Assembly (NCBI GenBank): GCA_015680905.1
Contig: CM027377.1
Coordinates: 16,516,501 to 16,580,500, forward strand
Reading direction: 5' to 3'
From: Coptis chinensis
Lineage: Eukaryota; Streptophyta; Magnoliopsida; Ranunculales; Ranunculaceae
Length of the DNA: 64,000 nucleotides
Within the stretch, counting starts at the first letter, position 1, and the number at the start of each line of letters is the position of its first letter. The position numbers and the translations under genes were made by a program. Shown here one piece after another: positions 33,390 to 43,923 of the stretch. The notes under the pieces are model-generated. The model did not search any database, was not told the DNA's origin, and saw nothing but the letters and a program-made list of their open reading frames with translations.

Positions 33390-34029
33390 GGGTACCCATA
33401 AATAATTATCAATGTACAAGAAAGTTACTGATAGTCTTAAGGCCACAATATAGTTATTAATTGGATAGACGAATATGAATATCATTATTTTGGCAGGAAA
33501 TTTGAGGATTGACATGTGTCCCCAATTTGTAGAAGACCTTTTATTTATTTAAAGGCAATCAAACCCTTTTTTTCTTTTTTCAAATACCCATGTTTATTTC
33601 ATGATATCTAGTGGCAAGCATGCTTTGGCATGTTAAAAAGCTTCATGTAGAATGTTAATCTTTATCTTCAATTTCTTGAATTTTTTTAACTTTATTAGAA
33701 TTAATTATTTAGACAATGTATAGTAAAGTTCTTTGATAGTTCTAGGGTAGGAATATGTTTATTCATTTGATAGAGGAATCAACATGGACATCGATATTTT
33801 GGCGGAAATGAAGTTGGGTACCCAATGAAGTCCGACACGTGGAGGAAATGACCTTGGAACGTCGTGTCCAAATGAACTCAAACTTAAAAAAGAAATCAAT
33901 TGGGAATTAGGGGAAAAAGCTGTCCTAGTGAACCTCAATTAAATTTGGAAACCCTAATTTTTAGTTTCACTTCAATCTCCATATTATAACCCTCATTTTA
34001 TCTTTACGGTTCGAATTATTGGTGGAGAA
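33390..34029 (+). promoter_or_regulatory. Promoter region of MULE-B ULP gene, duplicated E2F-like/G-box module
   Basis: Two diverged direct copies of a ~120-bp module (about 33425-33545 and 33728-33856) each hold a GATAGT word, an E2F-like TTTGGC(A/G)GGAAAT-type site (33486-33501; ATTTTGGCGGAAAT at 33796-33809) and a GACA(C/T)GTG(T/G) word (33513; 33834). The second copy matches the plant E2F consensus and a G-box core. CATATTATAA at about 33979 is a possible TATA box 50 bp before the ATG at 34030. MULE-A and MULE-C have the same order of motifs upstream of their ULP genes. Confidence 0.5.
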
Positions 34030-37000
34030 ATGAGGAAGCTTAACCTGACATGTAGAATGTCATTAGATAAAATGAAGAAATTATTTGGTGGATTTAGTAA
34101 GAAAGAAAGGGAGGATTTTGAGAATTCCTGTTTTCGAAGCTTTTTGCAAATCCAAAAAAATATGCATGCAACAACTACACTAGTTTGTGCCATAGTTAGC
34201 CATAAAGTTGGTAGACTTTGCTATCGGATTGGTAACAAAGATTTGGTATTCAAGAAGAGTGATGTTGCATTGATTATGGGTCTTAGTGTAAACTCTGTTG
34301 CTAACTCATTCTACACCATTGACGTGAAGAATAACACATCAGACTTTCGTGCTAGGTTTTTTAAAGGAAGCAATCATTGGTGAGACGAAAATTTAGATGC
34401 TTTAGTGATGGCAAAATCCGATTGGTAGTGAAGATAAAAGTGATATATTTAGGCTCAATAGGTTGTATGTGCTGCTCCAAGTTGTGCTTCCTGGATCTTC
34501 TAGGACTATAGATGGAAGGTATGTTGATCTTGCAGAGGACCTAGCTGCTTTTGATCAGTTTCCATTGGGCACACCTTGCTTTGAGATGTTGGAATACTGT
34601 TTGGATGATATTTACAAAAATGTGTTAGCTAAGAAGGACTCCTTTACGGTTTATGGTTGTGTTATTTGTTTTGATATTTTGGGCATACCTTCACATCCCT
34701 CTCTTTGGGGCTCGTAGGGGCATTGAATGGTAAATTCCCAAGAATACTAGATTGGGTTCGATTGCCTCCCAAGAACTTACATCTCCGACACTGGAAGAAG
34801 AAGCTCGAGCCTCTTAAGGGTAAGGTTGTTGCCTTTGACACTTTGGATATTGAAGAAGAAGAAATGAATGAAGATGTAATGAAGGTGGCTTTCAACCAAC
34901 AAAGCCACACAAAGCCGCCGGTTTGAGGAGATGCTTGAGAGGCAGGCACACCTACTGAAAGGCCTTGTAAGCATATTATTGAAACTCTGCATTGTTGATT
35001 ATAAACTCTACATTGTTGATTATAAACTCTGCATTGCATTGTTGATTATAAACTCTGCATTGTTAATTATATTCTGCAACTGGATACATCAGCATTGCAT
35101 TTTTAATTATTTGACATCTGTTGCATTTATAAGAAAGGTTCTTAAACTGAAAATATCAGGAAGTATATATTACATTTGTGTTGACTCACAGGATAGGTTC
35201 TTAAACTTGATATATTAGAAACTCTATGGTAGTTTTATGTTAACCGATAAGATAGGTTAAATGAACCGGATATATCGGGAACTTTATGTTAGTGCTCATA
35301 AGGTAGATAGGACTCATAAGATAGGACTCTATGATACACCGCAATGCTTACTTCAACTAACTTTTGAATACTGAGGTTAGGGTGGCTCGAATGACATCAA
35401 GTCCAAATTAGGGACAGTATGGAGAGAATAATCGCAAAGGGGTTTTATAGGGTGGGAAGAAAAAAGTGGATTGGGTGAACCATCATCATCCCGGGGTTGT
35501 GAAGGGACCAAGAACAAAGAAAACAAGGGGAAGAAGTCGTGTCCACACCAATCCGATCTTTGTTGTCAAAAACCTACTACACGGTTTGTTAAGAATAAGG
35601 TTAAAGCTGTTGTGGAAGAAGCTGTGTCTACCTCACCTTCTAAGAGGAAGTCATCATCCCCACCTCCTAAGAGGAAGTCGTCATCCCCACCTTCTAAGGG
35701 GAAGTCTCCTAAGAGGAAGTCATCATCCCCACCTTTTAAGAGGAAGTCATCATCCTCTAAGAAAGTTACATTTGATCTTTCACATGAGGTTGAAGAAAAT
35801 AGAAAAAGAGGAGTGAATGCGGGGTTTAAAATGGTAAGGAGGAGGGGTGAAGAGAAACATAGTATGCAACAAGTGAGAGTCCAGCCACCAAGGTTAAGTA
35901 AAGTAGAGGCTGTAAAGGCTAGCAAAAGGCAAACAATTTTGAAAAGAAGTCAAGTCAGTGAGAAAAGAAAAGACATGGAGGCTAAGAGCAAGGAAGCTAA
36001 CAAACCAAAAAGAAGAAGAAATTTGATTGGTTTAGGTGAGGAAGAAGAAGATGGAGAGGGAGAGGGTAGTGAAACCGATCTTGTTCAGCAGAAATGATGT
36101 TTTGAGAGATATTAGTGAAGAGTTACCCAAGACTCCTCATGATGACCAGGTGATGAGGGAAGACCATGTACATGGTTTTTTCCAAGAACATGAACATGAA
36201 CCTGAAGGCCCTTATGATAATGATGAGGGTGCTCCAAAGTTTTTTGTTGAGGAGGTTGAAGAGAGGGTTGTAAATACCTACAAATGTCAAGAGAATGTGG
36301 TTCAGGAGTCTTTGAGCAATGAAGTGCAAGAAGAGGGTGTGAAAGAGCCTGTTGATGAGAATGTGGTTGGCCAAAGTCCCCTAGTGGAAGTCTATAATAT
36401 GGATGTTGTTGAGCATGTGCCATTTATTAGTCCCTTGGACATTGCTCCTGGTGATGGTCCCTTGCCTACACCTAATGTTGATGTTCCCTCCAATGATGAT
36501 GTTGATATTGATGGGGAAGAAGTCCCGAACTTCGAAAATGGAGAAGGTCACATTTTCTGCTTTACTTTCTTGCAGTACTGACATAACTGACTTGCCTATA
36601 TTGTCACCCACAACCGCTCAAACCTTTGAGGTAGATAGTCAGCTCAAATCTGTTGTTGTTATGAAATCTAAAAATGATAATGTGATGTTGGGAGAACGTG
36701 ATAATGATGTAGATGATGATGATGCTGTGGAGGGGGGAAATGGTGGTCCCTGATGTGGTGCGCATACAGAGTCAAATGGCAAGTGAAATGGAAAAGAAAA
36801 CTGAAGAAACACACCAAAGAAGAAAAAGAAGAGAAGGGAAGGGATGCAAGGTCACTCATGGGAAGAAAACATTGGACGAGGAATGTGATGAAATGATCAA
36901 GTCCGCTCCGCCAAAACATTTATCAAGAAAAGGTGACCTCCTCGTATCTTCTACTTTTATTGGAAGATGTTCACAAGGTTGTGCAGTCTACAAAACTGTT

Positions 37001-38014
37001 TAGATGCTAGAGTGTTTGGATACAACCAATCTATTTCAAAGGTACGAGTTCCATTCATTGCATGGAAGAGAGTGGGTAGATGGAGAGGTCGATTACACAA
37101 CTAACATATTATCTTACATATTAACCAAAGAAAGAACTAACATATTAACCATCGCAAACTAACATATTAACCATCGAACTTCTGCATAATAATGTTTAAA
37201 ATTCTATGACTCGGTGATCACCATATATGTGAAAAGGTGTTGATCGTGGTACTCCAACATTGTAAGGAAAATGATATTCCAGAAGAAGAAACATATACTA
37301 TCATTGAGGATGTATACTTTTCTGTAAGTTGTATCTCATTGGTTGATGGAATTTGTTTTGTATAGTTCACCTTACTGATGAAGTATTTTATGATTTTGTT
37401 GATGTAGAAATTCATGAACAGAGAGTATACAAACTTTAAGAAGAAGATGGAAGACCAAACCTTCAGTGGTGCAACTCCTTATGACAGAGTAGATAGTGGT
37501 GCGTATCATCCACATGAAGTTGTTAAAGAGTACTTAGACCCTTATGAAGGAAGAATTAGAGAGCAAGCACACCCATCCAGGGCAATGGGTCTTATCATTC
37601 CTCTTCAACTACAATTTTGGAAAGAGAAAAATCTACAACTATGATTCTCTTGGTCTGAAGAAAGTTTCTGATGAGCAACTTGCTATAGAGACTTGTCTTA
37701 CTTATGTCATGAGGTGTGCTGATCCATCGTCACCTCATGATTTGGGAGCCCCTTGGGCTCGTGAGTTTGTGCCTCAAGTTACTCAACAACCGTGATACAA
37801 ATAGTTGTGGCCTATTTTATGTAGCCTATCTAGGACTGCTTCCGAGGGGGTGTACGAGGAAGTAAACAAAATAGATATGCAACCCCATCGAATGAGGAAG
37901 AGGATTGGAATGGATATAATTAATTGTGGGTTGAATCCGGATAATTGTTTCAAAAAGCGCATAAGAAGAGCATTGGAGAAGAGTTTGGAGGATGCTAAAG
38001 AAGTCGGTGCGTGA
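34030..38014 (+). pseudogene. DUF1985-like / Ulp1-like cysteine protease gene, broken, MULE-B
   Basis: Exon 1 starts MRKLNLTCRMSLDKMKKLF and contains SCFRSFLQ and KKSDVALIMGLS, as in the MULE-A/C proteins. It is broken near 34383, and a further shift lies near 34715. A basic linker with Lys-Arg-Ser-Ser-Ser-Pro-Pro repeats (35640-35760) and an acidic segment (36036-36760) follow. The protease region is at 37414-38014: YDSLGLKKVSDEQLA (Asp) and NSCGL (Cys at 37806) remain, but the segment with the catalytic His (HGSHW in MULE-C) is missing between PLQL and FGKRK, with a frame change. A one-base shift lies just before NSCG. The protein cannot be an active protease as read. Confidence 0.82.
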
Positions 38015-38039
38015 GTAGGGGAATCACTATGAAACAAAC

Positions 38040-38320
38040 TTGGTGGATGCTACTTCTTCTTTTTGTGTTTAGTGAAACAAATAACTTCTTCTATTTTGTG
38101 TTTAGTTGTCTAATTTTAGTATGGTAATATCATTTTGTGGTGCCGTTAATATCATCAGCTACGAATTTGTGATGATGGAATTTGTCATTCATTGCTTCAT
38201 GCTTTCATGGAGTGATGAGTTAAGTTTTTAGTGAAGCATTTTTTATGGAATTAGTTGCTGATAGGTCCTGCAATGCAATATGGTTATTGGAATATTTTGT
38301 TTCATCAAACATTTGTGTAT
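38040..38320. other. MULE-B spacer between ULP and CCHC-GRF genes
   Basis: No coding region. It probably holds the 3' end of the ULP gene and contains one copy of the TTAGTTGCTGATAG family motif at about 38253. Confidence 0.4.
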
Positions 38321-38322
38321 AG

Positions 38323-38409
38323 TTTAGGCGGGAAATGTTTTGGGCAGGAATAGTTTGGTGCCAACACCACTTGGGCGGGAAAATAGTGTGTTTCCTTTAT
38401 AAGTATAAA
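38323..38409 (+). promoter_or_regulatory. Promoter of CCHC-GRF gene: two E2F-like sites and TATA box
   Basis: TTTAGGCGGGAAAT (38323-38336) and TTGGGCGGGAAAAT (38371-38384) both contain GGCGGGAAA, a consensus E2F site. The degenerate TTTTGGGCAGGAAT lies between them. TTATAAGTATAAA (38398-38410) is a good TATA box 59-70 bp upstream of the ATG at 38468. Spacing and order are those of a cell-cycle-type plant promoter; activity is inferred. Confidence 0.55.
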
Positions 38410-38467
38410 CTGGGTTGCCTTTCTTGGTCCATCTCATTTCTCTTTCTCTTTTTTTTTCTCGTTCAAA

Positions 38468-38884
38468 ATGGGTGGGGGTGAGGATTCTACCAAGAATAAT
38501 ACAAATGTTGGTTCATCATCAACCAACTATAGCAAATGTTTTGAGTGTGGGGAAACTGGGCACTGGAAGATCAACTGTCCATGGGCAACTACGACGCACG
38601 CATCCGCTATGCTCAAGAATCTGAATATGAGGTATGGTGTAAGTACAAAGCCACATAGTCTGGGAAGAAGGTTTCTCTCATGCAAGGCCGATCCATGCAA
38701 GGGTTTTAAATGGATAGATCTAGAAGATGAAGGGACACATAAGGCTAAAACACCTGCTAGTGAAGCAAAGGTGACAAAGGAAAACCAGTTGCAAATCACC
38801 ATTGATGGTCCTATTAAAATGAAAATAGAGGGCAGTGTTGATGATGTTAGCCTACTTGTAAAGAAACTATCCATTAGAGACTGA
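38468..38884 (+). CDS. CCHC zinc-knuckle / GRF-type finger protein, MULE-B accessory gene
   Basis: An uninterrupted 138-codon frame. Residues 24-37 form a CCHC knuckle (C24-x2-C27-x4-H32-x4-C37 in CFECGETGHWKINC). Residues 65-84 (LGRRFLSCKADPCKGFKWID) match the core of GRF-type zinc fingers, GRxFxxC...C.xFxW. The C-terminal 50 residues are Lys- and Val-rich with a possible amphipathic strand-helix end. Both folds bind single-stranded nucleic acid in known proteins, so a role in transposition-intermediate or RNA binding is plausible but inferred. The ATG is the first in its transcript given the TATA box at 38398. It is the only intact gene in MULE-B. MULE-A and MULE-C have no copy at the equivalent position. 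Confidence 0.75.
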   Translation: MGGGEDSTKNNTNVGSSSTNYSKCFECGETGHWKINCPWATTTHASAMLKNLNMRYGVSTKPHSLGRRFLSCKADPCKGFKWIDLEDEGTHKAKTPASEAKVTKENQLQITIDGPIKMKIEGSVDDVSLLVKKLSIRD

Positions 38885-39106
38885 CCATGTCATTGTTATA
38901 GTTACTGATATTAATAGTGCAAGAAGATGTCCGTTCAAACCAAATTAATTATGAAACCAAAATTGCCAACCAAAACTATCCAAAATATCAACCCCGAAAT
39001 AAAGCCACAAGGTAACAATTTACCACTAACATATATGCAACTGCAAGTGCCAATTTCAAACAAACAAACCAAAGCTACCACTATTGGTGATTGGTTAAAA
39101 GAAAGA

Positions 39107-42100
39107 TCATATGTACTCTTCATATGCAAAATCTGGTGGAATCCCAGCTGAAAAATCAATCCACTCAGCATCATCACTGGCAACCGTGCAAGTTGCATTA
39201 TTGTGTCCAAGACCACCACAACGCGTACACCTTCTTCTTTGCACTGGGACTCCCTCTCCTTTAGAGCGCTTTCTCTTTTTCTGTGGTCTTCCGGGCATCA
39301 CCTCATCAATGGGTGGACGGATGATGATGCCATCATAAACCCAAACCCACTGTTCTTTTCCTCTTAATGGTGTCCAGTTCTCTCTATATGTATCCATCAT
39401 CGTTTCTTTTGTGTACCAATGCAAGCAAAAGTCATATGCACATAGCTTACAGTGATCGATTGCCTTCATAGCATGGCTACAAGGAAGACCAACCTGTTGA
39501 AAGAAACCGCATGTGCAAGTCCTCTCCAAAAGGTCTACGGTGTTAGTACGGTCTAGTGATTGCATAGAGTAAACGTGCTCACTTGCCTTTGTTGCTGTGA
39601 AACGTCTACTCAAATATCTCAACGAGATGAGCACTTCCTCAACTGATTTGGTCAGTTTTGTCTTCAGCTTTGACGCCATCACCCGGTAGTCATAGAAATG
39701 TTTCATTATGTTCAACCTGATACCATTGACAAGAGATGTCACTGGCATAGCTCTCTCTGGAAGTATCATCTTGTTCCAGCTCTCTATGTGATTTGTGTAG
39801 CAAATGCCATACCTTCTCATTGGAGCAAAAGCACAACACCACGACTCTTTCGGAATCTTTACAATCTTTGCATAACCTTTGCTGTTGGCACAATAAATTT
39901 AGCTCATAAGTCTTACAAATTCTGCCTGTTCATAAGTTTCAGCAGCTCTCTTCACCTTCCCTTTTGTCTCTTGCTTAGTCATACAATTTGAAATGTGTTG
40001 TGCACAAAAGCAATGGACCGCATTAGGAAGTATTTTAGGCACGGCTTGAAGAATGCTTACATGCCTATCAGAGAGAAGAACAAAGTTTTGCTCCGTCCCA
40101 ACAACAAGGTCTCTTAACTTTTCCAGAAACCAATCCCAGTGGTCATTATTTTCCTTTAGGACTATGGCAAATGCAATTGGAAACACGCTATCGCCATCAG
40201 CCGCGATAGCGTTAGTATGATTGACTTGTACCTACCTCATGAAAAGTGCCATCAATCATAATCAATGGACGAAGACATCTTTTGTAAGCTCGGACAGTGA
40301 CGCCGTAGCTCACAAACAAACGTTCAAACTTGTGCTCAGGGGTCGATGACGTTTGCAGCTCGGTGAAACAATCTGAATCCACTCTTTTAAGTTCTTTACA
40401 ATAATTTGGCAACATTTGGTACGACTGACTAAAGTTTCCCCTTATCTGCAAGAAAAAAAGCCAAACAAACATAAGTTAGTTGTTGCTACTATTGCGTTCA
40501 TTAGTTGCTGATATAACCAAGGCAGTTACCTTTTGCATTGCAATTTCTTTTGCTTTCCAAGCAACTTTATACGACACATTTGTCTGGTGTGCGCCCTTAA
40601 CCTCCAACTGCAACTGTTTCGGAGCCATATCAATATTGTCCCTAAGTTTCGATTTCACAACTTCTAAAACCCATTTTGCATCAGCTTGTTTATTAGTTGC
40701 AATTGCTTTATCTTGTGAACATGTATGTGCTTCTCTGAAGGTTATAATAACTCATATATCAGAACCAGTGGTCGGCTTTGCAAACAAATGAAATGTGCAA
40801 CCAGGAGACTTACACTTCATATAAATCCTCTTAGGAGAAGTGCTCGCACGACGCAAATCAAACATGTTTGCTATTGCGTATGACTTCATGTCTTTTATAA
40901 GATCATCCCGAGTAGGATAGTGTTGTCCTACTTTAGGAGGAACAAACTTCAGGTTCACATGAGGAGGAGTTACATCCACTTTAGCTGGTGTTTCTGGACT
41001 ATGGGGAGAGCGAAGAGGATCATATCCTTGATGTAAGTCTTCTGAATTGAGATCTTCTGCACCGAATAGCATAGCATCAACCATTCCATTTATTTCAATA
41101 TCAGGTTCACTTTGGCCTTCCTCATCATTAACAGTCATAGGCGTGCCTCCCCAAAAAAACTCTTGACTACGGTTAGGAGTAGACCATACATCACAATCAT
41201 CATCCAATAATTGAACTTCATCATCATCATCTTGATTACCACCATTTACTACTATAACTTCATCATCATCAGCTCCATCCTTTACTTGTACTACTTCTTC
41301 TTCTTCAAAATTAACTTCATGTAGTATTTCAACTTCATCATCATCACCCTCATTATTGTCAATATTTTGATTCATGGAAATTCTATATTCCTCAGGGACG
41401 TCCTCTGTATCACCATATGGATTTTGGGAATCAAAGTCATCATAATCAGGTTGATCAAGATCCGTACACCATCTTGCTCATCACCATCATTGACCGTCCC
41501 CTCAGTAGTAGTATATCGATGAATTAGCTCCCCACTATCGGCAATTTGGAACTATATGTTACCTTGCAAGGCTATAGAGTGTACCTTCCACAAAACAGAG
41601 AAGGCGGTGTGACCGTTTCTCTTTTAAATCTTGAAGGTTCAGTGTAACCGGAGGAAACACCCTCGGCCAAATATCTATATTTCAATGAACACTTTCGATG
41701 AAGTTCCACACCACTATCGGACGACATGTAAGCTATCATCTATCAACATATCCCATTGATATCGAAGACTTACCATCACCTTTTCGAACGTTGAAAGCCG
41801 TGAGGTTGAATGTGTTCTTCGACGTCGTGAATCTCCACATCTTCCCATTGATGAGTCCCCACTCTCCCACTCCAGGGTTGGTCAAGGGGACTTTCTGGAA
41901 AATCAAAGATTCATAACTATCAGGAAATAAAGCATGTACCCACCCTCACTAATAATGACCTAACCAAATGGAACTGCATTACTTACCAATTGCTTCATCG
42001 ACAAGTTTAAATTGGTTAATAGGACGCTTCTGACGAGCTAGCTCCTTATGTTTCAGAAAAGAGTGTTTCACAGGAGAAAGAGAAACAATGCTTGGAGTCG

Positions 42101-42566
42101 CGTCTTTCTTAAACAACTCAGTAGCAACTTCTTTCTTCTTAACATTAGGCTGTCCATTGCTTACCATTTCTACTTCGTTGATAACCCAAACCATCATTGT
42201 TTTTCTTGGAGACTTTCTTTGTTTCATAATCATGTTCAAATAATCTGTTTCTTCATCAATTCGACACGGGGACTTCTTCGTCAAGTATCTTATAGAAAAA
42301 GTAGATCTCTTTCTCGACAACATACCTTCCACGGTACTTATGAATCCTTCAAATGAAATACCCCCATCACAAACTCTCAATTTCACCTCGCCACCAACAT
42401 ACTTCATCCGGCCATACTTGTCCGCTTTCATCTCCCCATTGTAGTGAATAAGAACATCCAAAGAAGTACCTAACCAGTAAGTATAAAAAAAAAACAACCA
42501 AAAAGCGATGGTTACAAAGAAGTACCTAACCATAAACCATAAAAACTGAAAAGTAAATTCAAACAT
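39107..42566 (-). pseudogene. MULE transposase (MuDR-type), nearly intact but broken, MULE-B
   Basis: Read on the minus strand. The N-terminal exon (to about 41985) has the PB1-like region (GEVKLRVCDGGISFEGF) and one KKKEVATELFK unit. The acidic linker and MuDR DNA-binding region (41375-40530) follow, with a Trp-to-TGA stop (GSDI*VIITF, about 40754). An 83-nt intron lies at about 40529-40447. The DDE domain keeps MIDGTF, LLSDRH, CAQH (CxxH) and NHIESWN, with a frameshift near 40230 between the first two and a break near 39900. The C-terminal part (39820-39107) is open: SWIM finger CTCGFFQQ..CSHAMK, basic stretch QKKRKRSKGEG and intact knuckle CTRCGGLGHNNATC. It would bind the TIRs and cut in the nucleus. 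Confidence 0.88.
41376..41984 (-). other. Linker and intron region of MULE-B transposase
   Basis: 41376-41480 continues the acidic linker (YEEFDSQNPYG-like in MULE-A). 41540-41980 shows no clear frame and is probably intron plus a lost exon; MULE-A 3698-4146 is the corresponding region. Confidence 0.45.
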
Positions 42567-43214
42567 TTAAGCACAAACTAGTTAAACTAACACTTTTAGG
42601 ACATTTATGACAGAATCTATCTTAAATGCCTTAATATTAAACCCAACATTAAATATAGAATCAACATGGAAACCACCAACATTCTACCACAACTATATAA
42701 TCAACATACATTTATGCATGGAGACGTCATAGCTGTCTTCAAAACCCTCTTCCTTGAAAAATGAAACATCAAACAAACAAAACACTAAACTACGTGGAAC
42801 AAAACCGTAGACCCAAAGCCCTAGATAGCTTAAAAAACAACAAACTATACCTTTATCATGTGAATGTGTCATGTTTTCCATGTCAAACCTTAAAAAATAC
42901 AAAAAGCAGAGGGACAATGACGAGGAAGAAGAAGAAACAACCAAGAAAAAAAATAGAAACTTTGAGCTTTTGTCCTTATTTTTTAGGTTGGCTCAAAATA
43001 CGAGATAAAAGTTGTAAAGGTACTGACAACCAAAATCACTGAGAGTTGCTGATAGTTTATTAGTCAGTTGCTTCTTCATTATAGCAACCACAGATACTAC
43101 AACATGTTTTGATTAACGTGTTTTCTTGATCAAGATCCAACGGTTGTCCATCACTGCAAAGTCAAACTCATCGTACAATATGACAGAGTTATCGCAGCAG
43201 TATGGTAAAGAGGG
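42567..43214 (-). other. 5' region of MULE-B transposase gene
   Basis: The stretch between the coding start and the right TIR has no gene. It contains GAGTTGCTGATAGTTT (43044), the family motif. The two overlapping short frames here are not supported by homology. Confidence 0.4.
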
Positions 43215-43364
43215 GAGAGAGAGTGTTGCAGGTCCACGTGGGCATTGTTTGAAAATAAAGAGAAGGGCAAAAGTGTCAAAAGTGAGGTTGAAAAGTCAAA
43301 ATTGAAGAGTGGTTACTACTTGGGAACAGATTGACATTATGGGTTACTAATTGGGAAATTACCC
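43215..43364 (-). repeat. Right terminal inverted repeat of MULE-B
   Basis: It pairs with 32094-32243 with about five differences. The 9-bp duplication AATAATTTT follows at 43365-43373. Confidence 0.9.
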
Positions 43365-43519
43365 AATAATTTTTAGACGCATTGGGACTTGGGAGTGCGC
43401 GACGCTTTGTGAGCAATATGAATGACATACAAGTGATACAACATTCTTGCAATGGAACAAACACTTTTGTTCTGTATGCCATTTCAGATGAACTCTCTTA
43501 GTAATAAACAGCAACTCTC

Positions 43520-43690
43520 AGCTGAGTTAGTAAAACTGTGAAAGTGCGCCACATCGTCGGGGAGTCTTGAGTTCAAGTCTTTGAGGATGCAGGATGCTCC
43601 CTTGGCGAGACCCTGACAAGAGCCTAATACTCTATCCTAGCGGACTACAGAGCGGTTCCAGCACCATTCCTAGGTACAAATTCAAGGAAA
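43520..43690 (+). mobile_element. Possible tRNA-derived SINE
   Basis: AGCTGAGTTAGTAAAACTG resembles an A-box region, and GAGTTCAAGTCT lies about 40 bp further on at B-box spacing. A body of tRNA-unrelated sequence follows (GAGGATGCAGGATGCTCC, CAAGAGCCTAATACTCTATC, GACTACAGAGCGGTTCCAGC). No poly-A/T tail or target duplication was resolved. Confidence 0.4.
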
Positions 43691-43923
43691 ACGTTTGCTT
43701 CCAATATACTTCAACTTAACAACTTGTGATACAACCTTCTACTTACTTGGAAAACCTAATGGCGGCCATTGTCATGTTAAGCACTCGACTAAATTAACCT
43801 TATTTATTAGAGTTAAACGACAGCCAATTAGTAACCTAAATAGTTAAAATCGGTTTTCATAACTAATCGGTCGAGGGGCGATATGTGATTAATCAGATAT
43901 ATCAATTGTATATATTTAATATT

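Larger units (their letters stand above)
32094..43364. mobile_element. MULE-B, complete ULP-carrying Mutator-like element, 11.3 kb
   Basis: The ends are GGGTAATTTCCCAATTAGTA at 32094 and its exact reverse complement ending at 43364. The 150-bp terminal inverted repeats (32094-32243, 43215-43364) differ at about five positions by eye. A perfect 9-bp target duplication AATAATTTT sits at 32085-32093 and 43365-43373, the Mutator hallmark. Inside, left to right, are a small acidic frame (minus), a DUF1985/ULP gene (plus), an intact CCHC-GRF gene (plus) and a transposase gene (minus). The close TIRs suggest fairly recent movement, although its transposase and protease frames are broken. Confidence 0.95.

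Noticed and set aside
34662-35039. 125-codon minus-strand frame
   Set aside because: Antisense of the MULE-B ULP gene plus a short CTCTGCATTGTTGATTATAAA repeat (34985-35060) that gives its repeated start.
43520-43600. Functional tRNA gene
   Set aside because: Only A- and B-box-like words are seen; no cloverleaf or acceptor stem could be drawn. A SINE is more likely.
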